A DNA stretch of 16,576 bases, from assembly GCA_012798055.1 (NCBI GenBank), contig JAAZOA010000174.1, forward strand, positions 1 through 16,576. The letters are read 5' to 3'. Of this stretch, positions 1-6,337 are shown piece after piece (the stretch's first letter is position 1; each line of letters opens with the position of its first letter). Source of the DNA: Syntrophomonadaceae bacterium (GTDB lineage: Bacteria; Bacillota; Syntrophomonadia; Syntrophomonadales; Syntrophomonadaceae). The notes under the pieces were generated by a model, which saw only the letters and a program-made list of their open reading frames with translations, searched no databases and was not told the DNA's origin. The translations under genes were made by a program, and so were the position numbers.

Positions 1-599
1 ACTTCGGGCTTCAAACTCCTTAAGGCTTCAGCCACTCCGGTTATGGTGCCTCCTGTGCCGACCCCGGCCACAAATATATCGACCTTCCCGTCCGTATCCC
101 GCCATATCTCGGGTCCGGTGCTCTGGCGATGGGCGGCGGGATTGGCCGGGTTCTTGAACTGTTGGGGCATAAAAGCATTGGGCATCTGGCAAGTCATCTG
201 CTCGGCCTGGGCGATTGAGCCGGGTATACCCTCTGCCGCCGGAGTCAAAACGATGTCAGCGCCCAGGGCTTTTAGGAGTTTGCGCCGCTCCATGCTCATA
301 TTTTCCGGCATGGTCAGGATCAGTCTGTAGCCCCGGATCGCAGCGATCAAGGCCAGCCCGATACCGGTATTGCCGCTGGTGGGCTCTACGATGACCGTGT
401 CCTGGTTGATCAGGCCTTTCTCCTCGGCATCCTTGATCATAGCATACCCAACCCGGTCCTTGACGCTGCCAGCTGGATTGAAATACTCCAACTTGGCCAA
501 AATCCTGGCTTCCAGTTTCTGATCGGCCCGGAATTTCCCTAATTCCAGCAAGGGTGTATTGCCCACCAATTCGATCAAGCTGGATGCGATTCTCTCCAT
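1..599 (-). CDS. cysK: Cysteine synthase (O-acetylserine sulfhydrylase), C-terminus cut by window edge
   Basis: This PLP enzyme of the CysK/CBS family makes cysteine from O-acetylserine and sulfide in the cytoplasm. About 199 codons are present and the frame is still open at the left edge. The protein begins MERIASSLIELVGNTPLLEL, which is the family N-terminus. Visible motifs are NPAGSVKDR with the Schiff-base lysine at residue 47, EPTSGNTGIGLA for substrate binding, TGPEIW, and the phosphate-binding GTGGT at 181-185. The start is the ATG at 597-599, preceded by GGGGAGGAGAAGAG. The family is usually about 305 residues, so roughly one third is missing here. No serine acetyltransferase is visible, so its partner cannot be judged. 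A cystathionine beta-synthase-like paralogue is possible but less likely from the N-terminus. Confidence 0.93.
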   Translation of the reverse strand, partial: MERIASSLIELVGNTPLLELGKFRADQKLEARILAKLEYFNPAGSVKDRVGYAMIKDAEEKGLINQDTVIVEPTSGNTGIGLALIAAIRGYRLILTMPENMSMERRKLLKALGADIVLTPAAEGIPGSIAQAEQMTCQMPNAFMPQQFKNPANPAAHRQSTGPEIWRDTDGKVDIFVAGVGTGGTITGVAEALRSLKPE

Positions 600-695
600 C
601 TCTTCTCCTCCCCGGTCTATAATGATGGCACACACATGCCGGTATAGTTGTCTCCCCAATATTTCTTGCCTTCGACGACAGCAGGAGCTGGCCCA

Positions 696-701
696 ATTAT
701 A
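696..701 (-). promoter_or_regulatory. Possible -10 box for the cysteine synthase gene
   Basis: The minus strand reads a perfect TATAAT about 100 nt before the cysK start. No good -35 hexamer lies 16-18 bp upstream. The leader would be long, but I see no T-box or SAM-riboswitch signature in it. Confidence 0.3.
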
Positions 702-890
702 CTATGCTGACATCTTACAAAGCTTAGTCTCCTGATAGAGGTTACGATAAGTTTTGCTCAAATTAGTGAGTTCTACCAAGAGAACGGCCTCCCCTAACCA
801 GATTGAAGACCTGCTGGACTCAACCAGTGCAGGCAATCAATTTGGCAAGCTCTCTAACTATATTAAAAGATACTGATCAAAAGGACAAAC

Positions 891-904
891 AATTGTATAC
901 AATT
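891..904. promoter_or_regulatory. Perfect 14-bp palindrome, operator-like (TTGTATACAA core)
   Basis: AATTGTATACAATT is its own reverse complement. The TTGT-AT-ACAA core fits the general T.GT...AC.A pattern of GntR/FadR-type operators. It sits about 190 nt before the first possible start of the downstream nitroreductase and about 290 nt before cysK. Which gene it would control is unknown. Confidence 0.4.
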
Positions 905-1198
905 TTGTGGCTTTGAACCCCGCAATGAAAATTCAGCCGGCCGAGAGATGTTTGAGGAGAAGGATTGGTGAAGTGGAGCTTTTGCAGTAAAATTTAAGGG
1001 GGGCTAGCCTGGCTGAATGGATGGGTACAGTCACATATGCCAGCGTTTTGCTCCTGGCCGAGGTATGATTAAGGACGAGGAGAGTAAAACATGATCTACC
1101 CCCGATTTCTGCTCAGGCTCTACAGCTGGAACCAAAACCGACGGGAAAAAAGGCATGCGGTGAGGCTTCACCCATACATTTCAGGAGAGGTGAACAAG

Positions 1199-1702
1199 GT
1201 GGATTATTTCGATGTAGTAAGCCAAAGGTATTCCTGCCGTTCCTTCAGAAGCGATGCGGTGGAAAAAGAGAAACTGGACCGCGTCCTGGCCTGCGCCCAG
1301 CTGGCCCCTACCGCTGCCAACCGGCAGGCAATCAGGATCATCGTATTCCCTACTGCCGGCCGCGAGCAGGATGTGGCCAGGATTTACAGCCGCGCCTGGT
1401 TCCGGGAAGCCCCCTGCCTCATTTGTGTGTGCTCCATCCCCTCCCAATGCTGGGTCAGGGGGGACCGGAAGAACTACAGCGATGTGGATGCGGCTATCGT
1501 CATGGACCATATAATCCTGGCAGCCACTGCTCTTGACCTGGGTACCTGCTGGGTTGCGGCTTTCGACCAAAGCGCAGCCCGGGACATCCTTAAGCTGGAC
1601 CCGGCTTGGGAACCGGTGGCATTCACCCCTTTAGGATACCGCAACGATGTTCCGGGCAAAAAGATGCGCAAATATTTGCAGGAAATCGTTGTCTACCGTT
1701 AG
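1199..1702 (+). CDS. Nitroreductase-family FMN protein (short form)
   Basis: This is a cytoplasmic FMN-dependent oxidoreductase of the nitroreductase superfamily; its substrate is unknown. From GTG 1199 it is 167 residues, normal for the short subfamily. It shows the FMN-contact RYSCRSF segment at the N-terminus, then LAPTAANRQ, and the C-terminal half helix IILAATALDLGTCWV followed by FTPLGYRND. The start is uncertain. The frame is open upstream to ATG 1091, which has its own GAGGAG site 8 nt before it. That would add 36 Arg-rich residues with no match to the family. GTG 1199 is preceded by AGGAGAGGTG, and family similarity starts right there (DYFDVVSQRYS). I prefer 1199. It converges on a second nitroreductase gene with only 25 bp between them. 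Confidence 0.82.
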   Translation: MDYFDVVSQRYSCRSFRSDAVEKEKLDRVLACAQLAPTAANRQAIRIIVFPTAGREQDVARIYSRAWFREAPCLICVCSIPSQCWVRGDRKNYSDVDAAIVMDHIILAATALDLGTCWVAAFDQSAARDILKLDPAWEPVAFTPLGYRNDVPGKKMRKYLQEIVVYR

Positions 1703-1727
1703 CCCCAGGTTTGGATAGCGAGCCATC

Positions 1728-2330
1728 CTAGATTTCCTTGATAACAAGCTCAGCCCGGGCTTTGCGGGGCCGAGGCTGGGGTTTCTGGTCAGGATAGCCG
1801 ATCGGCACCAGGCAGAAGGGGCGTATGTGCTCGGGCAGACCCAGCCTGGCGGCTAATTCAGCCCGGTCGAACATCATGACCCAGCAGCATCCCAGGCCCA
1901 GGTCAACCGCCCGCAAAATCATGTGTTCCACCGCAATAGCCGTATTTTGATGCAGGTACCCCCGGATCTGCTCCTCGCCCATTTCCTGAGAAGATTTGGG
2001 AAGAGCTCGGGACAGGTTCATAGTCACCCCTTCAAATGCTCCGGAATCTCGTAGTTCCTTGTACCTGGCAGCCTGGGCTTTAAGGGCACTCATGTCGGTA
2101 CAGCAGGCTATGACTACGGGCGCTGTGGCTACGAATTCCAGAGTCAGTTCCGACAGCTGAGCCCGGGCTTCCGGGCTCTTGATCACCACGAATCGCCAGG
2201 GTTGGATATTGCCCCCGGAGGGCGCCAGTCGGGCTGCTTCCAGCAGCTCATCTATGTACGCCTCCGGGACCGGGTCGGTCTTGAACTTGCGGATGCTCCG
2301 CCGGGTCTCGATTACCTCTTTCAATTCCAT
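1728..2330 (-). CDS. Nitroreductase-family FMN protein (200 aa)
   Basis: This is an FMN-dependent oxidoreductase of the nitroreductase superfamily and a paralogue of the convergent gene to its left. The N-terminus carries the FMN phosphate-binding ETRRSIRKF, followed by the family segment LAPSGGNIQPWRFVV. The second half has HMILRAVDLGLGCCWV and VPIGYPDQKPQPRPRK, where flavin and dimer contacts lie in this family. The length of 200 residues is usual. The ATG at 2328-2330 follows GGAGGTTAGGGGCA. The gene lies downstream of the agmatine operon on the same strand, with a decayed ferredoxin gene between. It could once have been paired with that ferredoxin as electron donor, but this is only inference. 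Its substrate cannot be predicted. Confidence 0.88.
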   Translation of the reverse strand: MELKEVIETRRSIRKFKTDPVPEAYIDELLEAARLAPSGGNIQPWRFVVIKSPEARAQLSELTLEFVATAPVVIACCTDMSALKAQAARYKELRDSGAFEGVTMNLSRALPKSSQEMGEEQIRGYLHQNTAIAVEHMILRAVDLGLGCCWVMMFDRAELAARLGLPEHIRPFCLVPIGYPDQKPQPRPRKARAELVIKEI

Positions 2331-2466
2331 TGCCCCTAACCTCCATTCTTCCAGCCCTGGGGTCAGTCAAAACTGGGACCGCCTGTAAATCCGCTGCTAA
2401 TTCCTTGCTCGAGGCTAACTGCCCTACCGCCTATGCACCAACTGCTGTGACCAGGCAATTGCAGTC

Positions 2467-2601
2467 CTAACAGCAGTCGCAGTTACATACCAGCTTGCCA
2501 TCCACGGTTTTGCCCGGCAGGTTTGCCGCCGCACAGCCGACTCCAGCTTGAACTCAAATAACTGCGAACGGGCAATTGGTAGAACAGGCGCCACATTCCA
2601 G
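2467..2601 (-). pseudogene. Decayed 3' end of an HgcB-like 4Fe-4S ferredoxin gene
   Basis: The minus strand reads ECGACSTNCPFAVI, then TGA (2554-2556), then VQAGVGCAAANLPGK and VCNCDCC before TAG (2467-2469). The CxxCxxxC cluster motif, the GVGCAA segment and the cysteine-rich tail occur in this order in HgcB and related two-cluster ferredoxins. The N-terminal cluster is absent: upstream, the frame runs into the stop of the amidase gene. After the TAG the same frame continues DCNC, so the Cys-rich tail itself is interrupted. With two stops and no N-terminus it should not give a working ferredoxin. It is too short for ordinary gene calling. The call to this broad ferredoxin family is fairly secure. 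A link to mercury methylation is not implied, because no hgcA is visible and many non-methylating relatives share these motifs. Confidence 0.68.
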
Positions 2602-2635
2602 GGTCCCTCCCCTACCTCTGCCTTTGGTCCAATTG

Positions 2636-3514
2636 TTATTCCACTATCCTTTCCCCGTCACTACTGCACAGTAGTCTGTACAGGTCCGGACGCCTGTCCC
2701 TGAATATTCCCCATGCCAGCCGCTCCTGTTCCAACTGGTCCAGGTCGAAATCGGCCAGGATGACGGTTTCCTCCTGCCGTCCAGCTTCGGCAACTTTATT
2801 GCCCTGGGAGCCGGCGATAAAAGATGACCCGTAGAAGGTTATCTGCGAATCCTGGTCCTTTTCCGTGCCTACCCGGTTAGCCGCCACTACCGGCATGAAG
2901 TTGGCAGCCGCGTGGCCTTGCATCACAATTTGCCAGTGATCGCGGGAATCGATAGTATCGTCCTGGGGCTCTGAACCAATAGCGGTAGGATATAGCAGCA
3001 TCTCCGCTCCCAGCAGTGCCATACAACGGGCAGCTTCAGGGAACCACTGGTCCCAGCATATCCCCACCCCTATCCTGCCATAGCGGGTATTCCAGACCCG
3101 AAAGCCGGTGTCCCCGGGATTGAAATAGAATTTTTCTTCATAGCCGGGCCCGTCCGGGATGTGGCTCTTGCGGTAGACCCCCAGCAGTTCTCCGTTGGCA
3201 TCGATTACTGCCACCGAATTATACCGGGCTTGATTTTTCTTTTCATAAAAGCTGATTGGAAGGACTACCTGCAGTTCCCGGGCTACCTGGCTGAAATGGT
3301 GCAGCAACTGGTTATGGCGGATCTCTGCGGCATAGCCGAAATTATCGGCTTTTTCCTTTTGGCAAAAATAGAGGTTGGCGAATAGTTCCGGCAGGACAAT
3401 AATGTTCGCCCCCCGGTTGGCTGCTGTTCTGACCAGTGATTCAGCCCGCCCGATGTTTTCCTCCACCCGGCTGCGGCAACTCATCTGCACTGCGGCTACC
3501 TTGACTTTGCGCAT
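2636..3514 (-). CDS. aguB: N-carbamoylputrescine amidase
   Basis: This nitrilase-superfamily enzyme hydrolyses N-carbamoylputrescine to putrescine, CO2 and ammonia, the last step of the agmatine deiminase route. The protein is 292 residues from the ATG at 3512-3514. The catalytic Glu-Lys-Cys triad is visible: E43 in VLPELF, K116 in YRKSHIPDGPGYEEKFYF, and C153 in GICWDQWFPE. The HIPDGPGYEEKFYFNPGDTGF region is characteristic of AguB. A GTG three codons upstream is in frame but touches the AGGAG site, whereas the ATG has 8 nt spacing, so the ATG is preferred. It lies 20 nt after the agmatine deiminase gene on the same strand, so the two form an operon. The neighbour makes this assignment firmer than the nitrilase fold alone would. 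Confidence 0.94.
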   Translation of the reverse strand: MRKVKVAAVQMSCRSRVEENIGRAESLVRTAANRGANIIVLPELFANLYFCQKEKADNFGYAAEIRHNQLLHHFSQVARELQVVLPISFYEKKNQARYNSVAVIDANGELLGVYRKSHIPDGPGYEEKFYFNPGDTGFRVWNTRYGRIGVGICWDQWFPEAARCMALLGAEMLLYPTAIGSEPQDDTIDSRDHWQIVMQGHAAANFMPVVAANRVGTEKDQDSQITFYGSSFIAGSQGNKVAEAGRQEETVILADFDLDQLEQERLAWGIFRDRRPDLYRLLCSSDGERIVE

Positions 3515-3534
3515 TGCTGGCACTCCTCTCGTGA

Positions 3535-4578
3535 TTAATCGGCCCCATTCCTGAGGGCGGCTGGCATTTGCTGGGTCATGCAGTGGACATTGCCGCCTTC
3601 GCGGATGATTGCCATCCCGTCAACGGCGGCAATACGACGTTCGGGGAAGGTGCCCTGCATCACTTCAAGGGCCTGGCGATCCGTCTCCGCGGCCGATCCC
3701 CCGAAAACCGGCAGGATGATTCCGCCATTGACGAAATAGAAGTTGAGATAGCTCAGGGTCAAGCTGATCCCCTTATAGCTCTGAACGGGGGGCTGTGGCA
3801 CCGTGATTATTTCCAGCCGCCTCCCCCGTGCGTCCTGCGCCCTCTCCAGGATCTCCATATTTTCACAGGTGATCACGAAATTTTCTTGGGCGGGGTCATC
3901 ACATACCTGGAGCAATATCCGGCCGGGGGCGGCAAAAGCTGCCACATTGTCAACATGGCCATCAGTCTCATCCCCGCTTAATCCCCGTTTGAGCCAGATC
4001 ACCTTCTCGATTCCCAGGTATCGACCCAGGCAGGCCTCGATCTCCGCCCTGCTCAGGTGGGGATTGCGATTGGGATTCAGCAAGCACTCCTCAGTGGTAA
4101 GCAGGGTTCCCTGGCCGTCGACATGGATGGACCCTCCTTCCATGACCAGCGGGGCATCAAAACGCCGCAACTGCAAATGCTCCAGCAGGGCTGGGGCTAC
4201 AAGGTCGTCCAGGTCCCAGGGCTGATACTTGCCTCCCCAGGCATTGAAACGCCAGTTGATCCCAGCCACATCTCCGGCTTGATTGACCACGAAGGTGGGG
4301 CCATTGTCCCTGAGCCAGGAATCATTGTGCTTTATTTCCAGGAATGTTATGTCCAGGGCTGAGATGAAATTCTTGACCAGATCCCGGTCGCCAGGATCCA
4401 CCAGGACTGTCACCGGTTCGAACTCGGCCACCGCGTCCACTATTTGCCCGTAACCGCGGCAAACCGCATGGTAATCGCCGGGATAGACCATCGATGACTG
4501 CACCGGCCAGGAAATAAAAGTGCGCTGGTGGGTATTCCACTCAGCCGGCATCCAAAATCCTAAATCGCGAGGATACAA
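3535..4578 (-). CDS. aguA: Agmatine deiminase
   Basis: This enzyme converts agmatine to N-carbamoylputrescine and ammonia in the cytoplasm and feeds the amidase encoded just downstream. The 347 residues match the family length (porphyromonas-type peptidyl-arginine deiminase fold). Visible motifs are MPAEWNTHQRTFISWP near the N-terminus, NDSWLRDNGPTF (residues 85-96), GDETDGHVDN with the conserved Asp and His near 203-210, and the nucleophile C333 in EGGNVHCMTQQ. The start is TTG at 4576-4578, preceded by GGGAGTGG. It places the LGFWMPAEW segment where the family has it, and no better start lies upstream. A good promoter sits about 35 nt upstream. Together the two genes supply putrescine from arginine-derived agmatine. 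No arginine decarboxylase is in the window. Confidence 0.95.
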   Translation of the reverse strand: MYPRDLGFWMPAEWNTHQRTFISWPVQSSMVYPGDYHAVCRGYGQIVDAVAEFEPVTVLVDPGDRDLVKNFISALDITFLEIKHNDSWLRDNGPTFVVNQAGDVAGINWRFNAWGGKYQPWDLDDLVAPALLEHLQLRRFDAPLVMEGGSIHVDGQGTLLTTEECLLNPNRNPHLSRAEIEACLGRYLGIEKVIWLKRGLSGDETDGHVDNVAAFAAPGRILLQVCDDPAQENFVITCENMEILERAQDARGRRLEIITVPQPPVQSYKGISLTLSYLNFYFVNGGIILPVFGGSAAETDRQALEVMQGTFPERRIAAVDGMAIIREGGNVHCMTQQMPAALRNGAD

Positions 4579-4619
4579 ATACGTTCCACTCCCGTTAGTT
4601 ATTGGGTCTGACTCAATTC

Positions 4620-4648
4620 ATCATATAATATGTGGGCTCCAATCTCAA
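4620..4648 (-). promoter_or_regulatory. Sigma-A-type promoter for the agmatine operon
   Basis: On the minus strand TTGAGA (4643-4648) and TATGAT (4620-4625) are separated by exactly 17 bp. Each hexamer differs from consensus at one position. The predicted transcript would start near 4613, about 35 nt before the TTG start of agmatine deiminase. Confidence 0.6.
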
Positions 4649-4653
4649 TCTCT

Positions 4654-4671
4654 GAGGCAAGCTTATGCCTC
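4654..4671. repeat. Short inverted repeat between the two divergent promoters
   Basis: GAGGCA and TGCCTC flank a 6-nt AGCTTA spacer. The element lies just upstream of the -35 box of the agmatine promoter and could be an operator half-pair or a small hairpin. Confidence 0.35.
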
Positions 4672-4677
4672 CACCCG

Positions 4678-4691
4678 GATCAAGCTTGATC
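4678..4691. promoter_or_regulatory. Perfect 14-bp palindrome next to the tcdA-like promoter
   Basis: GATCAAGCTTGATC is its own reverse complement and ends 6 bp before the TTGTCT -35 box. This is a typical position for an operator or activator site. The binding protein is unknown. Confidence 0.4.
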
Positions 4692-4697
4692 GTGTTA

Positions 4698-4726
4698 TTG
4701 TCTAGAGCCGCCTAAAGTAATATATT
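4698..4726 (+). promoter_or_regulatory. Candidate sigma-A promoter for the tcdA-like gene
   Basis: TTGTCT (4698-4703) and TATATT (4721-4726) are spaced by 17 bp and lie about 39 nt before the ATG. The -10 differs from consensus at one position and the -35 at two. Confidence 0.5.
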
Positions 4727-4764
4727 GTAATGGAGGAATCATCAAGATACCGGGGGGGCGTTAT

Positions 4765-5565
4765 ATGCTGCATGAATTCTCCCGAAGCGAACTCCTGATC
4801 GGCAAAGAAGGGCTGGATAAATTGTCGCGGAGCACCGTAGCCATCTTCGGCATCGGCGGGGTGGGAAGCTTCACCGCCGAAGCACTGGCCAGGTCTGGGG
4901 TAGGCAGGCTTTACCTTATCGATGGGGACTGTGTCTGCCTCACCAACCTCAACCGGCAGATCCCTGCTACCCATTCCGCCATCGGCCGGCCCAAGGTCGA
5001 AGTCATGCAGGAGCGCATCCTGGATATCAATCCCCGCGCTCAGGTCATCGCCCACCAGCACTTCTACCTCCCCGGGGACGGGGATACCCTGATCTTGGAG
5101 GCATATGACTACATTGTGGATGCGGTTGACACGGTGGCTGCCAAACTGGACCTGGCAGTCCAGGCGCATAAACGTGTCATTCCCATCATGAGTTCAATGG
5201 GGGCGGGCAACAAGCTGGACCCCACCCGTTTTGAAGTAGCCGATATCTATACGACCTCGGTTTGTCCATTGGCCAAGGTGATGCGGCATGAACTGCGCAA
5301 ACTGGGTATCCCAGCACTCAAGGTAGTATATTCCCGGGAAATTCCGCTGACCCCGCGGGACAGCGAAGAAAAAGCCTGTCCTCCCGATTGTTCCTGTCCC
5401 GGAGCTCGCGCTCACCTGGTTGGACGCCGCTCTATACCGGGCAGCATGGCCTTCGTAGCCCCGGCAGCAGGTCTCATAATAGCCGCCGAGGTAGTCAAAG
5501 ATTTACTCCAGAAGAATGAGAGTTTCCCTATCCAAATAGATCCAGGTACACCGTGCCAGGCCTAG
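4765..5565 (+). CDS. tcdA: tRNA threonylcarbamoyladenosine dehydratase (ThiF/E1 family)
   Basis: This enzyme dehydrates t6A at tRNA position 37 to the cyclic form, using ATP, as established for E. coli TcdA. The protein is 266 residues, the same size as E. coli TcdA. It shows the nucleotide-binding GIGGVGSFTAEAL (residues 29-41), LIDGD at 51-55, LTNLNRQIPA, and the family segment YDYIVDAVDTVAAK. A Cys-rich CPPDCSC at 205-211 resembles the metal or structural cysteine cluster common in Firmicute homologues. The ATG is preceded by a run of seven G; a GGAGG lies further away near 4732, so the ribosome site is unusual. It is divergent from the agmatine operon. Other E1-like activating enzymes (ThiF, MoeB) are alternatives, but the length and the DAVDTV region favour TcdA. 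Confidence 0.88.
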   Translation: MLHEFSRSELLIGKEGLDKLSRSTVAIFGIGGVGSFTAEALARSGVGRLYLIDGDCVCLTNLNRQIPATHSAIGRPKVEVMQERILDINPRAQVIAHQHFYLPGDGDTLILEAYDYIVDAVDTVAAKLDLAVQAHKRVIPIMSSMGAGNKLDPTRFEVADIYTTSVCPLAKVMRHELRKLGIPALKVVYSREIPLTPRDSEEKACPPDCSCPGARAHLVGRRSIPGSMAFVAPAAGLIIAAEVVKDLLQKNESFPIQIDPGTPCQA

Positions 5566-5577
5566 TATTTTTAAGCA

Positions 5578-5609
5578 TTCACAATTCCTTCATAATTCCA
5601 GGCTATAAT
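5578..5609 (+). promoter_or_regulatory. Possible promoter of the SHOCT pair
   Basis: A perfect TATAAT (5604-5609) follows TTCACA (5578-5583) with a 20-bp spacer, longer than usual. A 12-bp perfect palindrome, CAACTGCAGTTG, lies at 5662-5673 within the predicted leader and could be an operator. Confidence 0.35.
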
Positions 5610-5720
5610 AAGCCATAGCCCGGAGCAGCGACAGCTTGGAAAGCTAAAAAGTTCGTCTGGACAACTGCAGTTGCTTGGGGCTCAGCAGTCTATCCATAAG
5701 CTCAAAAGGAGGTTTTGGTG

Positions 5721-5951
5721 ATGATGAGATATCCTTACGGGCATGGCACCTGGCCCATGCATGACTGGGGCTTCGGCCTTGAAATCCTGGCTTTCGTATT
5801 TCTGGCCATTTTCCTGATCATCTTATACCGCAATTACCTAAAATCGACCCGGGCAGAAGCCCCGCCCAGCGCCCTGGATGTAGCCAAGATGCGGCTGGCC
5901 AAAGGCGAGATAACGCCCCAAGAATTCACCGCCATGAAAGACCACCTGTAG
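5721..5951 (+). CDS. Small membrane protein with C-terminal SHOCT domain
   Basis: The product is a 76-residue protein of unknown role. The N-terminus is rich in His, Tyr and Trp. One membrane segment follows at about residues 19-36 (GLEILAFVFLAIFLIILY). A short linker leads to a SHOCT motif, ALDVAKMRLAKGEITPQEF, in the last 25 residues. SHOCT domains occur at the ends of short membrane proteins and are thought to mediate oligomerisation; no enzymatic function is known. AAGGAGG (5706-5712) precedes several in-frame starts. ATG 5721 has the best spacing (8 nt); GTG 5718 is also possible. It forms a two-gene unit with the next SHOCT gene. Confidence 0.8.
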   Translation: MMRYPYGHGTWPMHDWGFGLEILAFVFLAIFLIILYRNYLKSTRAEAPPSALDVAKMRLAKGEITPQEFTAMKDHL

Positions 5952-5987
5952 CCATGACGGCAGGGAGGGAAAGGAGCCGGATCATAA

Positions 5988-6176
5988 ATGGGATGGTTGT
6001 GGATCATTCTTATCGGACTGGCCGTTTATCTGATCTATTTGAATAACAACAGCAGGACCACAGGATCTGGCTCAAGCAGCCTCAAGGAAACCCCGCTGGA
6101 AATCGCCCAGAAACGTTATGCCCGGGGCGAGATCACCAAAGAACAGTTTGAGGAGCTTAAGCGCGACCTGCAATAA
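5988..6176 (+). CDS. Small membrane protein with C-terminal SHOCT domain (second copy)
   Basis: The product has 62 residues: an N-terminal membrane segment at about 3-19 (WLWIILIGLAVYLIYL), a Ser/Gly/Thr-rich linker, then the SHOCT motif PLEIAQKRYARGEITKEQF to the C-terminus. It is a shorter relative of the gene 36 nt upstream. The two share the A(K/Q)xRxAxGEIT core, so they probably arose by duplication or act as partners. AAGGAG lies upstream of the ATG. A strong terminator 12 nt after the stop closes the unit. Function is unknown. Confidence 0.8.
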   Translation: MGWLWIILIGLAVYLIYLNNNSRTTGSGSSSLKETPLEIAQKRYARGEITKEQFEELKRDLQ

Positions 6177-6188
6177 AGAATTCCTTGC

Positions 6189-6219
6189 TTGCCGGCTCAC
6201 CCAGCCGGCAATTTTTTTT
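6189..6219 (+). terminator. Rho-independent terminator after the SHOCT pair
   Basis: TTGCCGGCT (6189-6197) pairs perfectly with AGCCGGCAA (6203-6211) around a 5-nt loop and is followed by eight T. It ends the two-gene SHOCT transcript. Confidence 0.93.
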
Positions 6220-6305
6220 GTTCTTGAGCCACCCCTGAGCAAAACACGCAGGATTCCAGGCAGGGCGCAAATAAATTAGGGCTAGGCAGCAGCACTTAAT
6301 ACGGA

Positions 6306-6327
6306 GATAATTTATAGTGAAATTATC
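6306..6327. promoter_or_regulatory. Inverted repeat immediately upstream of the cupin gene
   Basis: GATAATTT and AAATTATC are perfect 8-bp arms around a 6-nt spacer, ending 10 nt before the cupin ATG. It could be an operator or an mRNA hairpin near the start. It overlaps a 6-codon frame, GTG 6317 to TAA 6335, that abuts the ATG. The resemblance to AT-rich operators such as Fur boxes is only superficial. Confidence 0.4.
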
Positions 6328-6337
6328 ATTGCCGTAA

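Larger units (their letters stand above)
600..1090. other. Long intergenic region with no convincing gene
   Basis: This stretch separates the divergent cysteine synthase and nitroreductase genes. It holds a TATAAT-like box for cysK and a perfect 14-bp palindrome at 891-904. A 40-codon open frame (TTG 754 to TGA 876) contains IEDLLDSTSAGNQFGKL, which looks protein-like, but it has no ribosome site and I do not recognise it. A 9-codon frame starting at the GTG near 968 does have a purine-rich GAGGAGAAGG upstream. None of these is strong enough to call. No tRNA-like or riboswitch motif is visible. Confidence 0.5.

Noticed and set aside
256..696. 146-codon open frame on the minus strand at the cysteine synthase gene
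   Set aside because: It is out of frame with the clear CysK reading frame (1-599), which carries all family motifs. Its composition is Arg/Gln/Gly-rich as expected for a shadow frame.
754..876. 40-codon frame on the plus strand (TTG 754 to TGA 876)
   Set aside because: The sequence looks protein-like, but there is no ribosome site, no recognised family and a weak start; kept only as a note in the intergenic entry.
1017..1093. Short frame whose stop overlaps ATG 1091
   Set aside because: The GGGGGG stretch is too far from its ATG, and the 25-codon product has no recognisable feature.
2554..2556. TGA in the ferredoxin relic read as selenocysteine
   Set aside because: No SECIS-like hairpin is evident just after it, the family does not have Cys at this place (it lies between the cluster and GVGCAA), and a second stop plus the missing N-terminus point to decay.
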